From Chloroflexota bacterium (GTDB taxonomy: Bacteria; Chloroflexota; Dormibacteria; Aeolococcales; Aeolococcaceae), in NCBI GenBank assembly GCA_028287605.1, contig JAQBPI010000190.1:1-6683 (forward strand): DNA of 6,683 nucleotides, read 5' to 3'. The notes below the pieces were generated by a model. The model had not been told where the DNA came from. It worked only from the letters and a program-made list of their open reading frames with translations, and made no database searches. This document shows positions 1 through 5,882 of this stretch, in pieces; position 1 is the first letter of the stretch; each line of letters begins with the position of its first letter. A program made the position numbers and the translations under genes.

Positions 1-50
1 GCGGCGCCGCAGTGCGCGCACCTCCCCACTCCCTCCGTGACCGGAGCCAT
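1..50 (-). CDS. Start of a divergent CxxC (possible zinc-ribbon) protein, partial
   Basis: On the minus strand an ATG at 50-48 opens a frame that stays open to the window edge, reading MAPVTEGVGRCAHCGA. It is preceded, 6 bases away, by a near-perfect Shine-Dalgarno sequence (GGAGGAGG, complement of 57-64), the strongest ribosome binding site in the window. The CAHCG pair at residues 11-15 resembles the first knuckle of a zinc ribbon, but only 16 codons are visible, so no family can be named. Transcription would diverge from comM, and the 159 bases between the two starts would serve both. The call rests on the ribosome binding site and start context; the product is unknown. Confidence 0.5.
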   Translation of the reverse strand, partial: MAPVTEGVGRCAHCGA

Positions 51-56
51 CACCGT

Positions 57-64
57 CCTCCTCC
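57..64 (-). promoter_or_regulatory. Strong ribosome binding site of the divergent gene
   Basis: The minus strand reads GGAGGAGG here, followed by 6 bases and then ATG at 50-48. This near-ideal anti-16S match and spacing is the main reason for believing the divergent gene. No convincing -10/-35 pair was found for it; the best -10-like hexamer is TACGCT on the minus strand at 111-106, without a recognisable -35. Confidence 0.55.
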
Positions 65-132
65 GAGACGGGACCGGGCCGCTGGGCTCAGGTTCCCGAA
101 CGAGCAGCGTAGGCCGCGCCCGAGACCGGAAC

Positions 133-150
133 ATCACGGATTCCCGTGAT
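133..150. repeat. Inverted repeat 1 in the divergent control region (7-bp arms)
   Basis: ATCACGG at 133-139 and CCGTGAT at 144-150 are exact reverse complements separated by 4 bases. The size, symmetry and position between two divergent starts fit an operator for a dimeric regulator. It lies about 60 bases upstream of comM. It does not match any operator consensus I can name with confidence. Confidence 0.5.
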
Positions 151-153
151 TTC

Positions 154-178
154 TTGCGGGCTGACAGTGCACCCGCAA
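154..178. repeat. Inverted repeat 2 in the divergent control region (7-bp arms, 11-base loop)
   Basis: TTGCGGG at 154-160 and CCCGCAA at 172-178 are exact reverse complements with 11 bases between them. The arms could form a hairpin or a second protein site. No T-run follows on either strand, so it does not look like an intrinsic terminator. Confidence 0.45.
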
Positions 179-197
179 TACCACAGGCCCGTGGCAT
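178..197. repeat. Inverted repeat 3, imperfect, abutting the comM -10
   Basis: The core CCACAGGCCCGTGG (181-194) is palindromic except for one central mismatched pair, and a second mismatch extends it to AT/AT at 178-179 and 196-197. It shares CCCGTG with the right arm of inverted repeat 1 (143-148 versus 188-193), so both may bind the same regulator. Its place directly upstream of and touching the -10-like hexamer would suit a repressor site. This is inference from geometry. Confidence 0.4.
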
Positions 198-202
198 ATA
201 CT
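197..202 (+). promoter_or_regulatory. Candidate -10 element of comM, placed for a leaderless transcript
   Basis: TATACT matches the TATAAT consensus at 5 of 6 positions and stands out in GC-rich surroundings. Its last base is 7 bases before the comM ATG at 210, so transcription would be expected to begin at about 209-210, at or one base before the start codon. No convincing -35 lies 16-18 bases upstream, and no good Shine-Dalgarno sequence precedes the ATG, which agrees with leaderless initiation. Confidence 0.45.
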
Positions 203-209
203 GGACAGT

Positions 210-1721
210 ATGACTGCGAGCGCCACCTGCTGCGCCGTCCAGGGCATCGCAGGCGTGCCGGTGACGGTGGAGGCCGACCTGAGCACCGGGCTCCCCGGCT
301 TCACCGTGGTGGGCCTGACCGACCGCGCCATCCAGGAGGCGCGGGTGCGGGTCAAGGCGGCGGTCGGCAACTCCGGCTTCGACTTCCCCAACCGGAAGCT
401 GACCGTCAACCTCGCCCCCGCCGAGCTCCCCAAGGAGGGCACCGGCTTCGACCTGGCGATCGCGGTCGCGGTGCTGCGCTGCGCCGGCCTCCAGCTCCGC
501 CTCACGGGCACCGCGCTGCTCGGCGAGCTCGCCCTCGACGGCGGGCTCCGCCCGGTGGCCGGGGTGCTGCCCATGGCCCGCTGCCTGCGCGCCGCCGGGG
601 TGCGCCGGCTGGTGGTGCCGCCGGGCAACGCCGCCGAGGCCTGCCTGGTCGAGGGTCTCGAGGTGGTGGCCCCGCTCTCGCTCCGCGCCTGCGTCGAGCA
701 CCTCGACGGCACCGCACCGTTGCCGCCGGCCATCCCCGGGCCGCCGCCACCCGCGCCCGACGGCGGCGTCGATCTCGCCGACATCCGCGGCCAGGCCACC
801 GCCAAGCGCGCCCTGGAGATCGCCGCCGCCGGCGGCCACAACCTGCTCATGGTGGGCCCGCCGGGGTCGGGCAAGACCATGCTCGCCCGCGCCCTCGCCT
901 CGCTGCTCCCCGACCTCGTGGTGGAGGAGGGCCTGGAGGTCGCGGCCGTCTATTCGCTGCGCGGGGCGCTGCGCGACCGGCCCGCGGCCTCGCTGCGCCC
1001 GCCCTTCCGCGCCCCCCACCACTCCATCTCGCGCGCCGGCCTGGTGGGCGGCGGTCCCGGGCTCGCCCGGCCCGGCGAGATCAGCCTGGCCCATCGCGGA
1101 GTCCTCTTCCTCGACGAGCTCTGCGAGTTCTCCCGCGCCCATCTCGAGGCGCTTCGACAGCCGCTGGAGGAGCGGACCATCACCGTGGCCCGGGTGCGCG
1201 GGGCGGTGGTCTTCCCCGCGTCGATCGCCCTGGTGGCCGCCGCCAACCCCTGCCCCTGCGGTCACCACGAGGACGCGGCGCAGCTCTGTTCCTGCGAGCC
1301 CCGGGCGCTCACCGCGTACCAGGCGCGGCTGAGCGGGCCCGTGCGTGACCGCATCGACCTCGTCGTCCGGGTGCCGCGCCAGGCCTACGGCCGGCTCTTC
1401 GACGCCAACCCGGAGGAGCCCTCGGCGGCGGCGCGCAGCCGGGTGGAGGCGGCGCGCGGCCGCCAGCGCGACCGCGAGGAGCCGGCCGGCGCCCCGCTCA
1501 ACGCGCTGCTCGACGCCCGCCGCCTGCTCCGCACCTCCCGACCCACCGCCGCGGCCACGCGGCTGCTCGCCGCCGCCGGCGAGCGGCTGGGGCTGAGCGC
1601 CCGCGGCTTCCACCGGGTGCTCCGGGTGGCGCGCACCGTGGCCGACCTGGCCGGTGAGGATCGGGTGGGGGAGGACGCGCTGGCCGAGGCGCTCCGCCAC
1701 CGCGGCGAGACCGGGTCGTGA
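210..1721 (+). CDS. comM: YifB/ComM-family magnesium-chelatase-like AAA+ ATPase (competence branch-migration helicase)
   Basis: The 503-residue protein has the usual length and layout of the YifB/ComM family. Residues 1-165 form the N-terminal Lon-protease-like fold with the family signature GLPGFTVVGL (27-36) and the segment VNLAPAELPKEG (66-77). After a proline-rich linker (171-184) comes the AAA+ Mg-chelatase domain: Walker A GPPGSGKT (216-223), Walker B LFLDE (299-303), sensor region AAANPCPCG (343-351), four clustered cysteines (348, 350, 360, 362) and SGPVRDRID (375-383). A helical Mg-chelatase C-terminal domain ends it. In Vibrio, ComM is a hexameric helicase that speeds branch migration of transforming single-stranded DNA into the chromosome; the same role is inferred here. 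The ATG at 210 is chosen because the family N-terminus aligns from there. Its TGA overlaps the GTG start of dprA, whose product acts one step earlier. Confidence 0.96.
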   Translation: MTASATCCAVQGIAGVPVTVEADLSTGLPGFTVVGLTDRAIQEARVRVKAAVGNSGFDFPNRKLTVNLAPAELPKEGTGFDLAIAVAVLRCAGLQLRLTGTALLGELALDGGLRPVAGVLPMARCLRAAGVRRLVVPPGNAAEACLVEGLEVVAPLSLRACVEHLDGTAPLPPAIPGPPPPAPDGGVDLADIRGQATAKRALEIAAAGGHNLLMVGPPGSGKTMLARALASLLPDLVVEEGLEVAAVYSLRGALRDRPAASLRPPFRAPHHSISRAGLVGGGPGLARPGEISLAHRGVLFLDELCEFSRAHLEALRQPLEERTITVARVRGAVVFPASIALVAAANPCPCGHHEDAAQLCSCEPRALTAYQARLSGPVRDRIDLVVRVPRQAYGRLFDANPEEPSAAARSRVEAARGRQRDREEPAGAPLNALLDARRLLRTSRPTAAATRLLAAAGERLGLSARGFHRVLRVARTVADLAGEDRVGEDALAEALRHRGETGS

Positions 1722-2599
1722 GCGCCTGCCGGCGGGTGGTCCGCGGGGAGCCGGGCTGGCCGGCCCCGCTGGAGCACCTGGCCATGCCTCCCGCCGAGCT
1801 CTGGGTGCGCGGGGCGCTGTGGCCCCCGCCGGTGACCGCGGTGGCGGTGGTGGGGGCGCGAGCGGCCACCCTGACCGGCCTGGAGGTGGCTCGCGATCTG
1901 GGGCGTGAGCTGGCGGCCGCGGGTGTGCTGGTGATCAGCGGGCTCGCCCGGGGCATCGACGCCGCCGCCCATCGCGGCGCGCTCGAGGCCGGCGGTCCCA
2001 CCCTCGCCGTGCTCGGCTGCGGCGTCGACCTCTGCTACCCGCCAGGCCACGAGCGGCTGCTGGAGGCGGTCTGCGGCGCCGGCGCGGTGGTCTCCGAGGA
2101 CCCGCCGGGCACCGAGCCGGTCGCCTGGCGCTTCCCGCGCCGCAACCGGCTGATCGCCGCCCTCGCCCTGGGAGTGGTGGTGGTGGAGGCGGGCGAGCGC
2201 AGCGGGGCGCTGAGCACCGCCCGGCATGCCGCCGACCTGGGGCGGGAGGTCCTCGCCGTCCCCGGGTCGGTGCGCAGTGCCCAGAGTCGCGGCACCAACC
2301 GGCTGATCCGCGACGGCGCGATTCCCCTGCTCGAGGTGGACGACCTCGCCGCGGCCCTCCCCGAGCTCTGCCTGACGGCCCCGCGGCGGGGGGTGGGGAC
2401 GCCCGCCGCGCCCCCCGGCGATCCCGCCCTGCGCGCCCTCCTCGACCTGGTCGGCAGTGACCCGGTGCACCCGGACCAGCTCGCCGAGGCTACCGGCGCG
2501 GGGGCCGCCGAGATCGCCGTCCGCCTCTGCGCCCTCGAGCTCGGGGGCTGGGTCCGGAGCCTCCCCGGGGGCGGGGTCAGCCGGGTCGGACGCCGGTGA
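1718..2599 (+). CDS. dprA: DNA-processing protein DprA (RecA loader), short form
   Basis: This 293-residue protein carries the complete DprA Rossmann-like core: VVGAR (44-48), SGLARGID (74-81), CGVDLCYP (101-108), FPRRNRLIA (139-147), VVEAGERSGAL (154-164) and VPGS followed by SRGTNRLIRDGA (181-201). A winged-helix domain of the DprA C-terminal type spans about 235-284, after a short proline-rich linker. DprA binds incoming single-stranded DNA in the cytoplasm and loads RecA during transformation. Only about 40 residues precede the core, so the N-terminal SAM-like domain of many longer homologues (about 360-380 residues) is missing or reduced. The GTG start at 1718 overlaps the comM stop (GTGA), with a weak GCGAG at 1705-1709 as possible ribosome binding site; translational coupling to comM is likely. 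No in-frame stop or broken motif is seen. Confidence 0.96.
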   Translation: MSACRRVVRGEPGWPAPLEHLAMPPAELWVRGALWPPPVTAVAVVGARAATLTGLEVARDLGRELAAAGVLVISGLARGIDAAAHRGALEAGGPTLAVLGCGVDLCYPPGHERLLEAVCGAGAVVSEDPPGTEPVAWRFPRRNRLIAALALGVVVVEAGERSGALSTARHAADLGREVLAVPGSVRSAQSRGTNRLIRDGAIPLLEVDDLAAALPELCLTAPRRGVGTPAAPPGDPALRALLDLVGSDPVHPDQLAEATGAGAAEIAVRLCALELGGWVRSLPGGGVSRVGRR

Positions 2600-2613
2600 C
2601 GGCGATCCGAGCC

Positions 2614-2623
2614 GTCTCGAGAC
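2614..2623. repeat. 10-bp perfect palindrome next to the topA promoter
   Basis: GTCTCGAGAC is a perfect palindrome whose right end is 3 bases from the extended -10 of topA, within the -35/spacer zone. It could be an operator half-overlapping the promoter. In GC-rich DNA a single 10-bp palindrome can also occur by chance, so the confidence is low. Confidence 0.3.
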
Positions 2624-2626
2624 CGC

Positions 2627-2635
2627 TGCTATGAT
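2627..2635 (+). promoter_or_regulatory. Extended -10 promoter for topA(-hslV-hslU)
   Basis: TGCTATGAT combines the extended TGn element with a -10 hexamer matching TATAAT at 5 of 6 positions. The region 16-18 bases upstream has no good -35, which extended -10 promoters do not require. The expected start is near 2642, giving a leader of about 53 bases before the topA ATG. The stretch between the -10 and the expected start (CGGCCG, 2636-2641) is entirely G and C, a discriminator type associated in other bacteria with supercoiling-sensitive or stringently controlled promoters; relevance here is inference. Confidence 0.6.
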
Positions 2636-2636
2636 C

Positions 2637-2653
2637 GGCCGCACGCCGCGGCC
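2637..2653 (+). repeat. Short GC-rich inverted repeat at the start of the topA leader
   Basis: GGCCG (2637-2641) and CGGCC (2649-2653) are reverse complements around a 7-base loop, and each lies within a palindromic CGGCCG. It lies at the expected transcription start, so only part of it would be in the mRNA. It is weak as an RNA structure and may simply reflect base composition. Confidence 0.25.
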
Positions 2654-2678
2654 GGCGAGTTTGACTGGCAGCGACCGC

Positions 2679-2684
2679 GGAGAG
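2679..2684 (+). promoter_or_regulatory. Ribosome binding site of topA
   Basis: GGAGAG ends 10 bases before the ATG at 2695, somewhat long but usable spacing. It supports the 2695 start, from which the protein begins directly with the topoisomerase signature ([13 protein letters not shown]). Confidence 0.6.
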
Positions 2685-2694
2685 ACTGCAGCGT

Positions 2695-5277
2695 ATGGCC
2701 AACCGCCTCATCATCGTCGAGTCACCGAGCAAGGCGCGCACGCTCAGCCGGTTCCTCGATTCCGGCTACACGATCAAGGCCTCGATGGGCCATGTCCGCG
2801 ACCTGCCCAAGTCGAAGCTCGGCGTCGACCTCGAGAAGGGCTTCGCGCCCCAGTACGAGGTCACCAAGGAGGCGCAGATCAAGGAGCTGCGCGCCGCGGC
2901 CAAGGGCGCCATCGAGGTGATCCTCGCCTCCGACCCCGATCGAGAGGGCGAGGCCATCGCCTGGCACCTCGCCGAGGCGCTCCGCCTCAAGGACCCTCAG
3001 CGCGTGGTCTTCCACGAGATCACGCGCGCCGCCGTCGAGGCGGCGCTGCTCGCCCCCCGGCTGATCGACCGCGACCTGGTCGCCGCCCAGGAGGCGCGCC
3101 GGGTCATCGACCGCCTGGTGGGCTACCAGCTCAGCCCCTTCCTCTGGAAGAAGGTGCGCACCGGGTTGAGCGCCGGCCGGGTTCAGTCGGTCGCGGTGCG
3201 CCTCGTGGTCGATCGCGAGAACGAGATCGACGCCTTCGTCCCCGAGGAGTGGTGGACGGTCGAGGCCCAGCTGGCGACTGAGAAGGGGGCCAGCCTCACC
3301 GCCCGGCTCTACGCCCGGCGGGGCGACGCCGGCGAGGCCGAGGGCGAGGAGGAGGAGCTCTCCGCCAAGCCCGCCGATCCCGGTGACAGCAAGCTCCGCC
3401 TCCCCGACGAGGCCGCGGCGCTGCGGGTGATGGCCGCCCTCGGCGTCGACGAGGAGGGCCGCCCCGGTGCCGGGGTGCCGGCCTTCGAGGTCGCCAAGGT
3501 CACCGCCCGCGAGTCCACGCGCTCCGCGCCCAATCCCTACACCACCAGCACGATGCAGCAGGACGCGAGCACGCGGCTGCGGATGGCGCCGAAGAAGAGC
3601 ATGCAGCTCGCCCAGGTCCTCTACGAGGGGATCGAGCTGGGAAGCGAGGGGCCCGTCGGCCTGATCACCTACATGCGCACCGACTCGACGCGCATCAGCG
3701 ACACCGCGCGCGACGCCGCCCACGCCCACATCGAATCCGCCTTCGGGAAGCAGTACGTGGGCCGGGGCGCCCCCAAGGCGTCGAAGACCAAGGCTCCGGT
3801 GGCCGCGCAGGACGCCCACGAGGCGATCCGCCCAACCGACCCCGTGCGCACCCCGGAGTCGGTCGCGGCGCACCTGAGCGCCCCGCAGCTGAAGCTCTAC
3901 GACCTGATCTGGCGCCGCTTCGTGGCCAGCCAGATGGCCCCGGCGAAGTTCGACACCACCCGGGTGGACATCAACGCGGGCGACTACGTCTTCCGCGCCA
4001 ACGGGTCGGTGCTCCGCTTCGACGGGTTCACCAAGGTGCTGCGCCGCGACGACGACCAGAAGGACCGCAGCCTCCCGGCGCTCAGCGAGGGCGCCCTGCT
4101 GGCGCTGCAGCAGCTGACCCGCGAGGGGCACGTCACCCAGCCGCCCCCCCGCTACACCGAGGCGTCGCTGATCAAGGAGATGGAGGAGCGCGGCATCGGC
4201 CGGCCCTCCACCTACGCGCCGACCGTCGACGTCATCCAGGAGCGCAAGTACGTGCGCCAGGAGGAGCGGCGGCTGCATCCCACCGAGCTGGGCAAGACCG
4301 TCGACGGCGTGCTCCGCACGCAGTTCCCCGCCATCGTCGACGTCGCCTTCACCGCCGACCTGGAGAAGCGGCTGGACGGGGTGGAGGATGGGCACGCCGG
4401 CTTCGAATCCACCATCCGCGACTGGTACACGCCCTTCGCCGACACGCTGGAGAAGGCCGAGAACAACCTCGAGCGGGTGCGCATCCCCACCAAGGACACC
4501 GGCGAGGCGTGCCCGGAGTGCGAGGAGGGCCGGCTGGTGGTCCGCGAGGGCCGCTTCGGCGAGTTCACGGGCTGCTCCCGCTACCCCGAGTGCAAGTACA
4601 TCAAGAAGGACGGGCCGGCGCCCGAGCCCACCGGCGAGCCCTGCCCCGACTGCGGGCGCCCGCTGGTGGTGCGCCAGGGCAAGCGCGGCCCGTTCACCGG
4701 CTGCTCCGGCTACCCGGACTGCAAGTACCTCCGCGACGAGGCGGCCAAGCCCGCCGGCGCCGAGGGCGATGCCACTCCCGAGGAGCTGGGTGCCTGCCCC
4801 GAGTGCGGCAAGCGGCTGGCCCGCAAGAGCGGCCGTCGCGGCCCCTTCGTGGGTTGTTCCAACTATCCCGACTGCAAGTACATCCAGCCCCGCGGCAGCG
4901 GCGAGCAGGGCGGCCGCCCTGCAGCCCAGCCGACCGGGGAGCCCTGCCCCGACTGCGGCAAGCCACTGGTCACCCGCATGGGCCGGCGCGGCCCGTTCGT
5001 GGGCTGCTCCGGCTATCCCAAGTGCCGCCACATCAAGGGCGACGCGCCTGCCGAGGGTGCCCCCGCCAACGGCGCCCCCGCCGACGGCGCCGGGGCCGCG
5101 GCGGCGGTGCCGGTCGCGCCGGTGGTGCTCGACCCGGAGCTCGGCGCCTGCCCGGACTGCGAGCGTCCCCTGGTTCGCCGCCAGGGGCGCTTCGGCGCCT
5201 TCGTGAGCTGCTCCGGCTACCCGAACTGCAAATACCGACCGCCCAAGGCCACGGCGGCACGCACCGCCGCCGGGTGA
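2695..5277 (+). CDS. topA: DNA topoisomerase I (type IA) with five C-terminal zinc ribbons
   Basis: The 860-residue enzyme relaxes negatively supercoiled DNA without ATP by passing one strand through a transient 5'-phosphotyrosyl break. The Toprim domain (about 3-113) has E9 and K13 in VESPSKA and the metal-binding DPDREGE (80-86). GHVRDLP (32-38) and GRVQSVAVR (161-169) are further family motifs. The catalytic tyrosine is Y326, with R328, in [12 protein letters not shown] (322-333); [10 protein letters not shown] (372-381) and the conserved block around 487-520 complete the core. An acidic segment (about 210-232) is a variable insertion. Five CX2C-X16/17-CX5C ribbons follow, with cysteines at 606/609/627/633, 650/653/670/676, 701/704/721/727, 751/754/771/777 and 819/822/839/845; most bacterial enzymes have three or fewer. 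It has its own promoter and ends 2 bases before the hslV ATG. Confidence 0.98.
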   Translation: MANRLIIVESPSKARTLSRFLDSGYTIKASMGHVRDLPKSKLGVDLEKGFAPQYEVTKEAQIKELRAAAKGAIEVILASDPDREGEAIAWHLAEALRLKDPQRVVFHEITRAAVEAALLAPRLIDRDLVAAQEARRVIDRLVGYQLSPFLWKKVRTGLSAGRVQSVAVRLVVDRENEIDAFVPEEWWTVEAQLATEKGASLTARLYARRGDAGEAEGEEEELSAKPADPGDSKLRLPDEAAALRVMAALGVDEEGRPGAGVPAFEVAKVTARESTRSAPNPYTTSTMQQDASTRLRMAPKKSMQLAQVLYEGIELGSEGPVGLITYMRTDSTRISDTARDAAHAHIESAFGKQYVGRGAPKASKTKAPVAAQDAHEAIRPTDPVRTPESVAAHLSAPQLKLYDLIWRRFVASQMAPAKFDTTRVDINAGDYVFRANGSVLRFDGFTKVLRRDDDQKDRSLPALSEGALLALQQLTREGHVTQPPPRYTEASLIKEMEERGIGRPSTYAPTVDVIQERKYVRQEERRLHPTELGKTVDGVLRTQFPAIVDVAFTADLEKRLDGVEDGHAGFESTIRDWYTPFADTLEKAENNLERVRIPTKDTGEACPECEEGRLVVREGRFGEFTGCSRYPECKYIKKDGPAPEPTGEPCPDCGRPLVVRQGKRGPFTGCSGYPDCKYLRDEAAKPAGAEGDATPEELGACPECGKRLARKSGRRGPFVGCSNYPDCKYIQPRGSGEQGGRPAAQPTGEPCPDCGKPLVTRMGRRGPFVGCSGYPKCRHIKGDAPAEGAPANGAPADGAGAAAAVPVAPVVLDPELGACPDCERPLVRRQGRFGAFVSCSGYPNCKYRPPKATAARTAAG
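4510..5229 (+). repeat. Coding repeat: five tandem zinc-ribbon modules in topA
   Basis: Five modules of about 28 residues each carry two cysteine pairs, separated by linkers rich in Pro, Ala, Gly and Glu. Modules 2 and 4 are the most alike: both begin TGEPCPDCG and continue to RGPF and CSGYP, and at DNA level GAGCCCTGCCCCGACTGCGG occurs exactly at 4636-4655 and 4939-4958. This points to duplication of modules within the gene. The linker before module 5 (about 783-816) is long and alanine-rich, which sets the last module apart. Confidence 0.85.
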
Positions 5278-5279
5278 GC

Positions 5280-5882
5280 ATGCGCGCAGCACGGCCGCAT
5301 GCGACCACCATCGTGGCGGTCAAGCGGGGAGGTCAGGTCGCCATCGCCGGCGACGGCCAGGTGACCGTCGGCGACGTGGTCATGAAGCACCGCGCCGGCA
5401 AGGTCCGGCGGCTCTTCCACGACGAGATCATCGTCGGCTTCGCCGGTGCGGTCGCCGACGCCTTCACCCTGTTCGACAAGTTCGAGCAGCAGCTCGAGAA
5501 GCACCAGGGCAACCTGCTCCGCGCCGCCGTCGGGCTCAGCCGGGAGTGGCGCACCGACCGCTACCTGCGCCACCTCGAGGCGATGCTGCTGGTCGCCAAC
5601 TCCTCGCAGCTGCTCCTGCTCAGCGGCGATGGTGAGATCATCGAACCGGACGACGACGTCGCCGCCATCGGCAGCGGCGGGCCGTACGCCCACGCCGCGG
5701 CCCGTGCCCTGGTGCAGAACACCGAGCTGACCGCTCCCGAGGTGGCGCGGCGCGCCCTGCAGATCGCGGCCAGCCTCTGTATCTACACCAACGACCACAT
5801 CACCGTGCAGACCCTCGACACCATCGACGAGGCCCCCGCGGGCACCGCCGGCGAGAAGACGGCTGCGGAGAGCCTTCCATGA
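5280..5882 (+). CDS. hslV: ATP-dependent protease subunit HslV (ClpQ), threonine peptidase
   Basis: HslV is the proteolytic double-ring core of the HslUV (ClpYQ) protease, a bacterial relative of proteasome beta subunits. The protein has 200 residues from the ATG at 5280. After an 8-residue leader (MRAARPHA) the mature N-terminus is TTIVAV, with T9 as the expected nucleophile. Counting from T9 as 1, D25 falls at 17 and K41 at 33, the expected catalytic positions, and GSGG is at 131-134. The family block [10 protein letters not shown] lies near the end, followed by an extra polar tail of about 20 residues. An upstream GTG at 5274 would overlap the topA stop (GTGA), like the comM/dprA junction, and add two residues; neither start has a well-spaced ribosome binding site, so coupling to topA translation is likely. 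Both starts give the same mature enzyme. Confidence 0.96.
   Translation: MRAARPHATTIVAVKRGGQVAIAGDGQVTVGDVVMKHRAGKVRRLFHDEIIVGFAGAVADAFTLFDKFEQQLEKHQGNLLRAAVGLSREWRTDRYLRHLEAMLLVANSSQLLLLSGDGEIIEPDDDVAAIGSGGPYAHAAARALVQNTELTAPEVARRALQIAASLCIYTNDHITVQTLDTIDEAPAGTAGEKTAAESLP
5866..5872 (+). promoter_or_regulatory. Ribosome binding site of hslU
   Basis: CGGAGAG lies 6 bases before the ATG at 5879, inside the end of hslV. It matters because it supports the long N-terminus of HslU: the family-conserved part begins only about 70 codons later, yet the best-supported start is this one. Confidence 0.65.

Noticed and set aside
161..166. CTGACA as a -35 element for comM
   Set aside because: It is 30 bases from the TATACT hexamer, far beyond the usual 16-18, and the sequence at the proper distance (184-189) is not -10-like.
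1..213. Plus-strand frame open from base 1 to a TGA at 211-213, as the tail of an upstream gene
   Set aside because: It lacks family resemblance, passes through the inverted repeats and promoter-like hexamer, and conflicts with the better-supported minus-strand start at 50. YraN or RnhB tails, often found before comM, were looked for and not seen.
2598..2616. Stem-loop GACGGC-N7-GCCGTC just after dprA as a terminator
   Set aside because: The stem is only 6 bp and no T-run follows on the plus strand, so an intrinsic terminator is not supported; its first two bases also overlap the dprA stop codon.
1385..2644. 419-codon minus-strand open frame opposite comM/dprA
   Set aside because: It runs across the boundary of two clearly coding plus-strand genes, is dominated by Gly, Ala, Arg and Pro, and has no family resemblance.
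2661..2666. TTGACT as a -35 element for topA
   Set aside because: No -10-like hexamer occurs 16-18 bases downstream (the sequence there is GACTGC), and it lies inside the leader predicted from the better extended -10 promoter.
4509..5279. In-frame upward extension of hslV into topA
   Set aside because: The frame is open, but HslV homology begins only at the leader before the Thr pair, and the upstream part is an out-of-frame shadow of the topA zinc ribbons.
2722..5292. 856-codon minus-strand open frame opposite topA
   Set aside because: Long antisense frames are expected in very GC-rich genes because stop codons are rare. The translation is a low-complexity mix of Gly, Ala, Arg, Leu and Val without recognisable motifs, while the plus strand encodes every topoisomerase motif.
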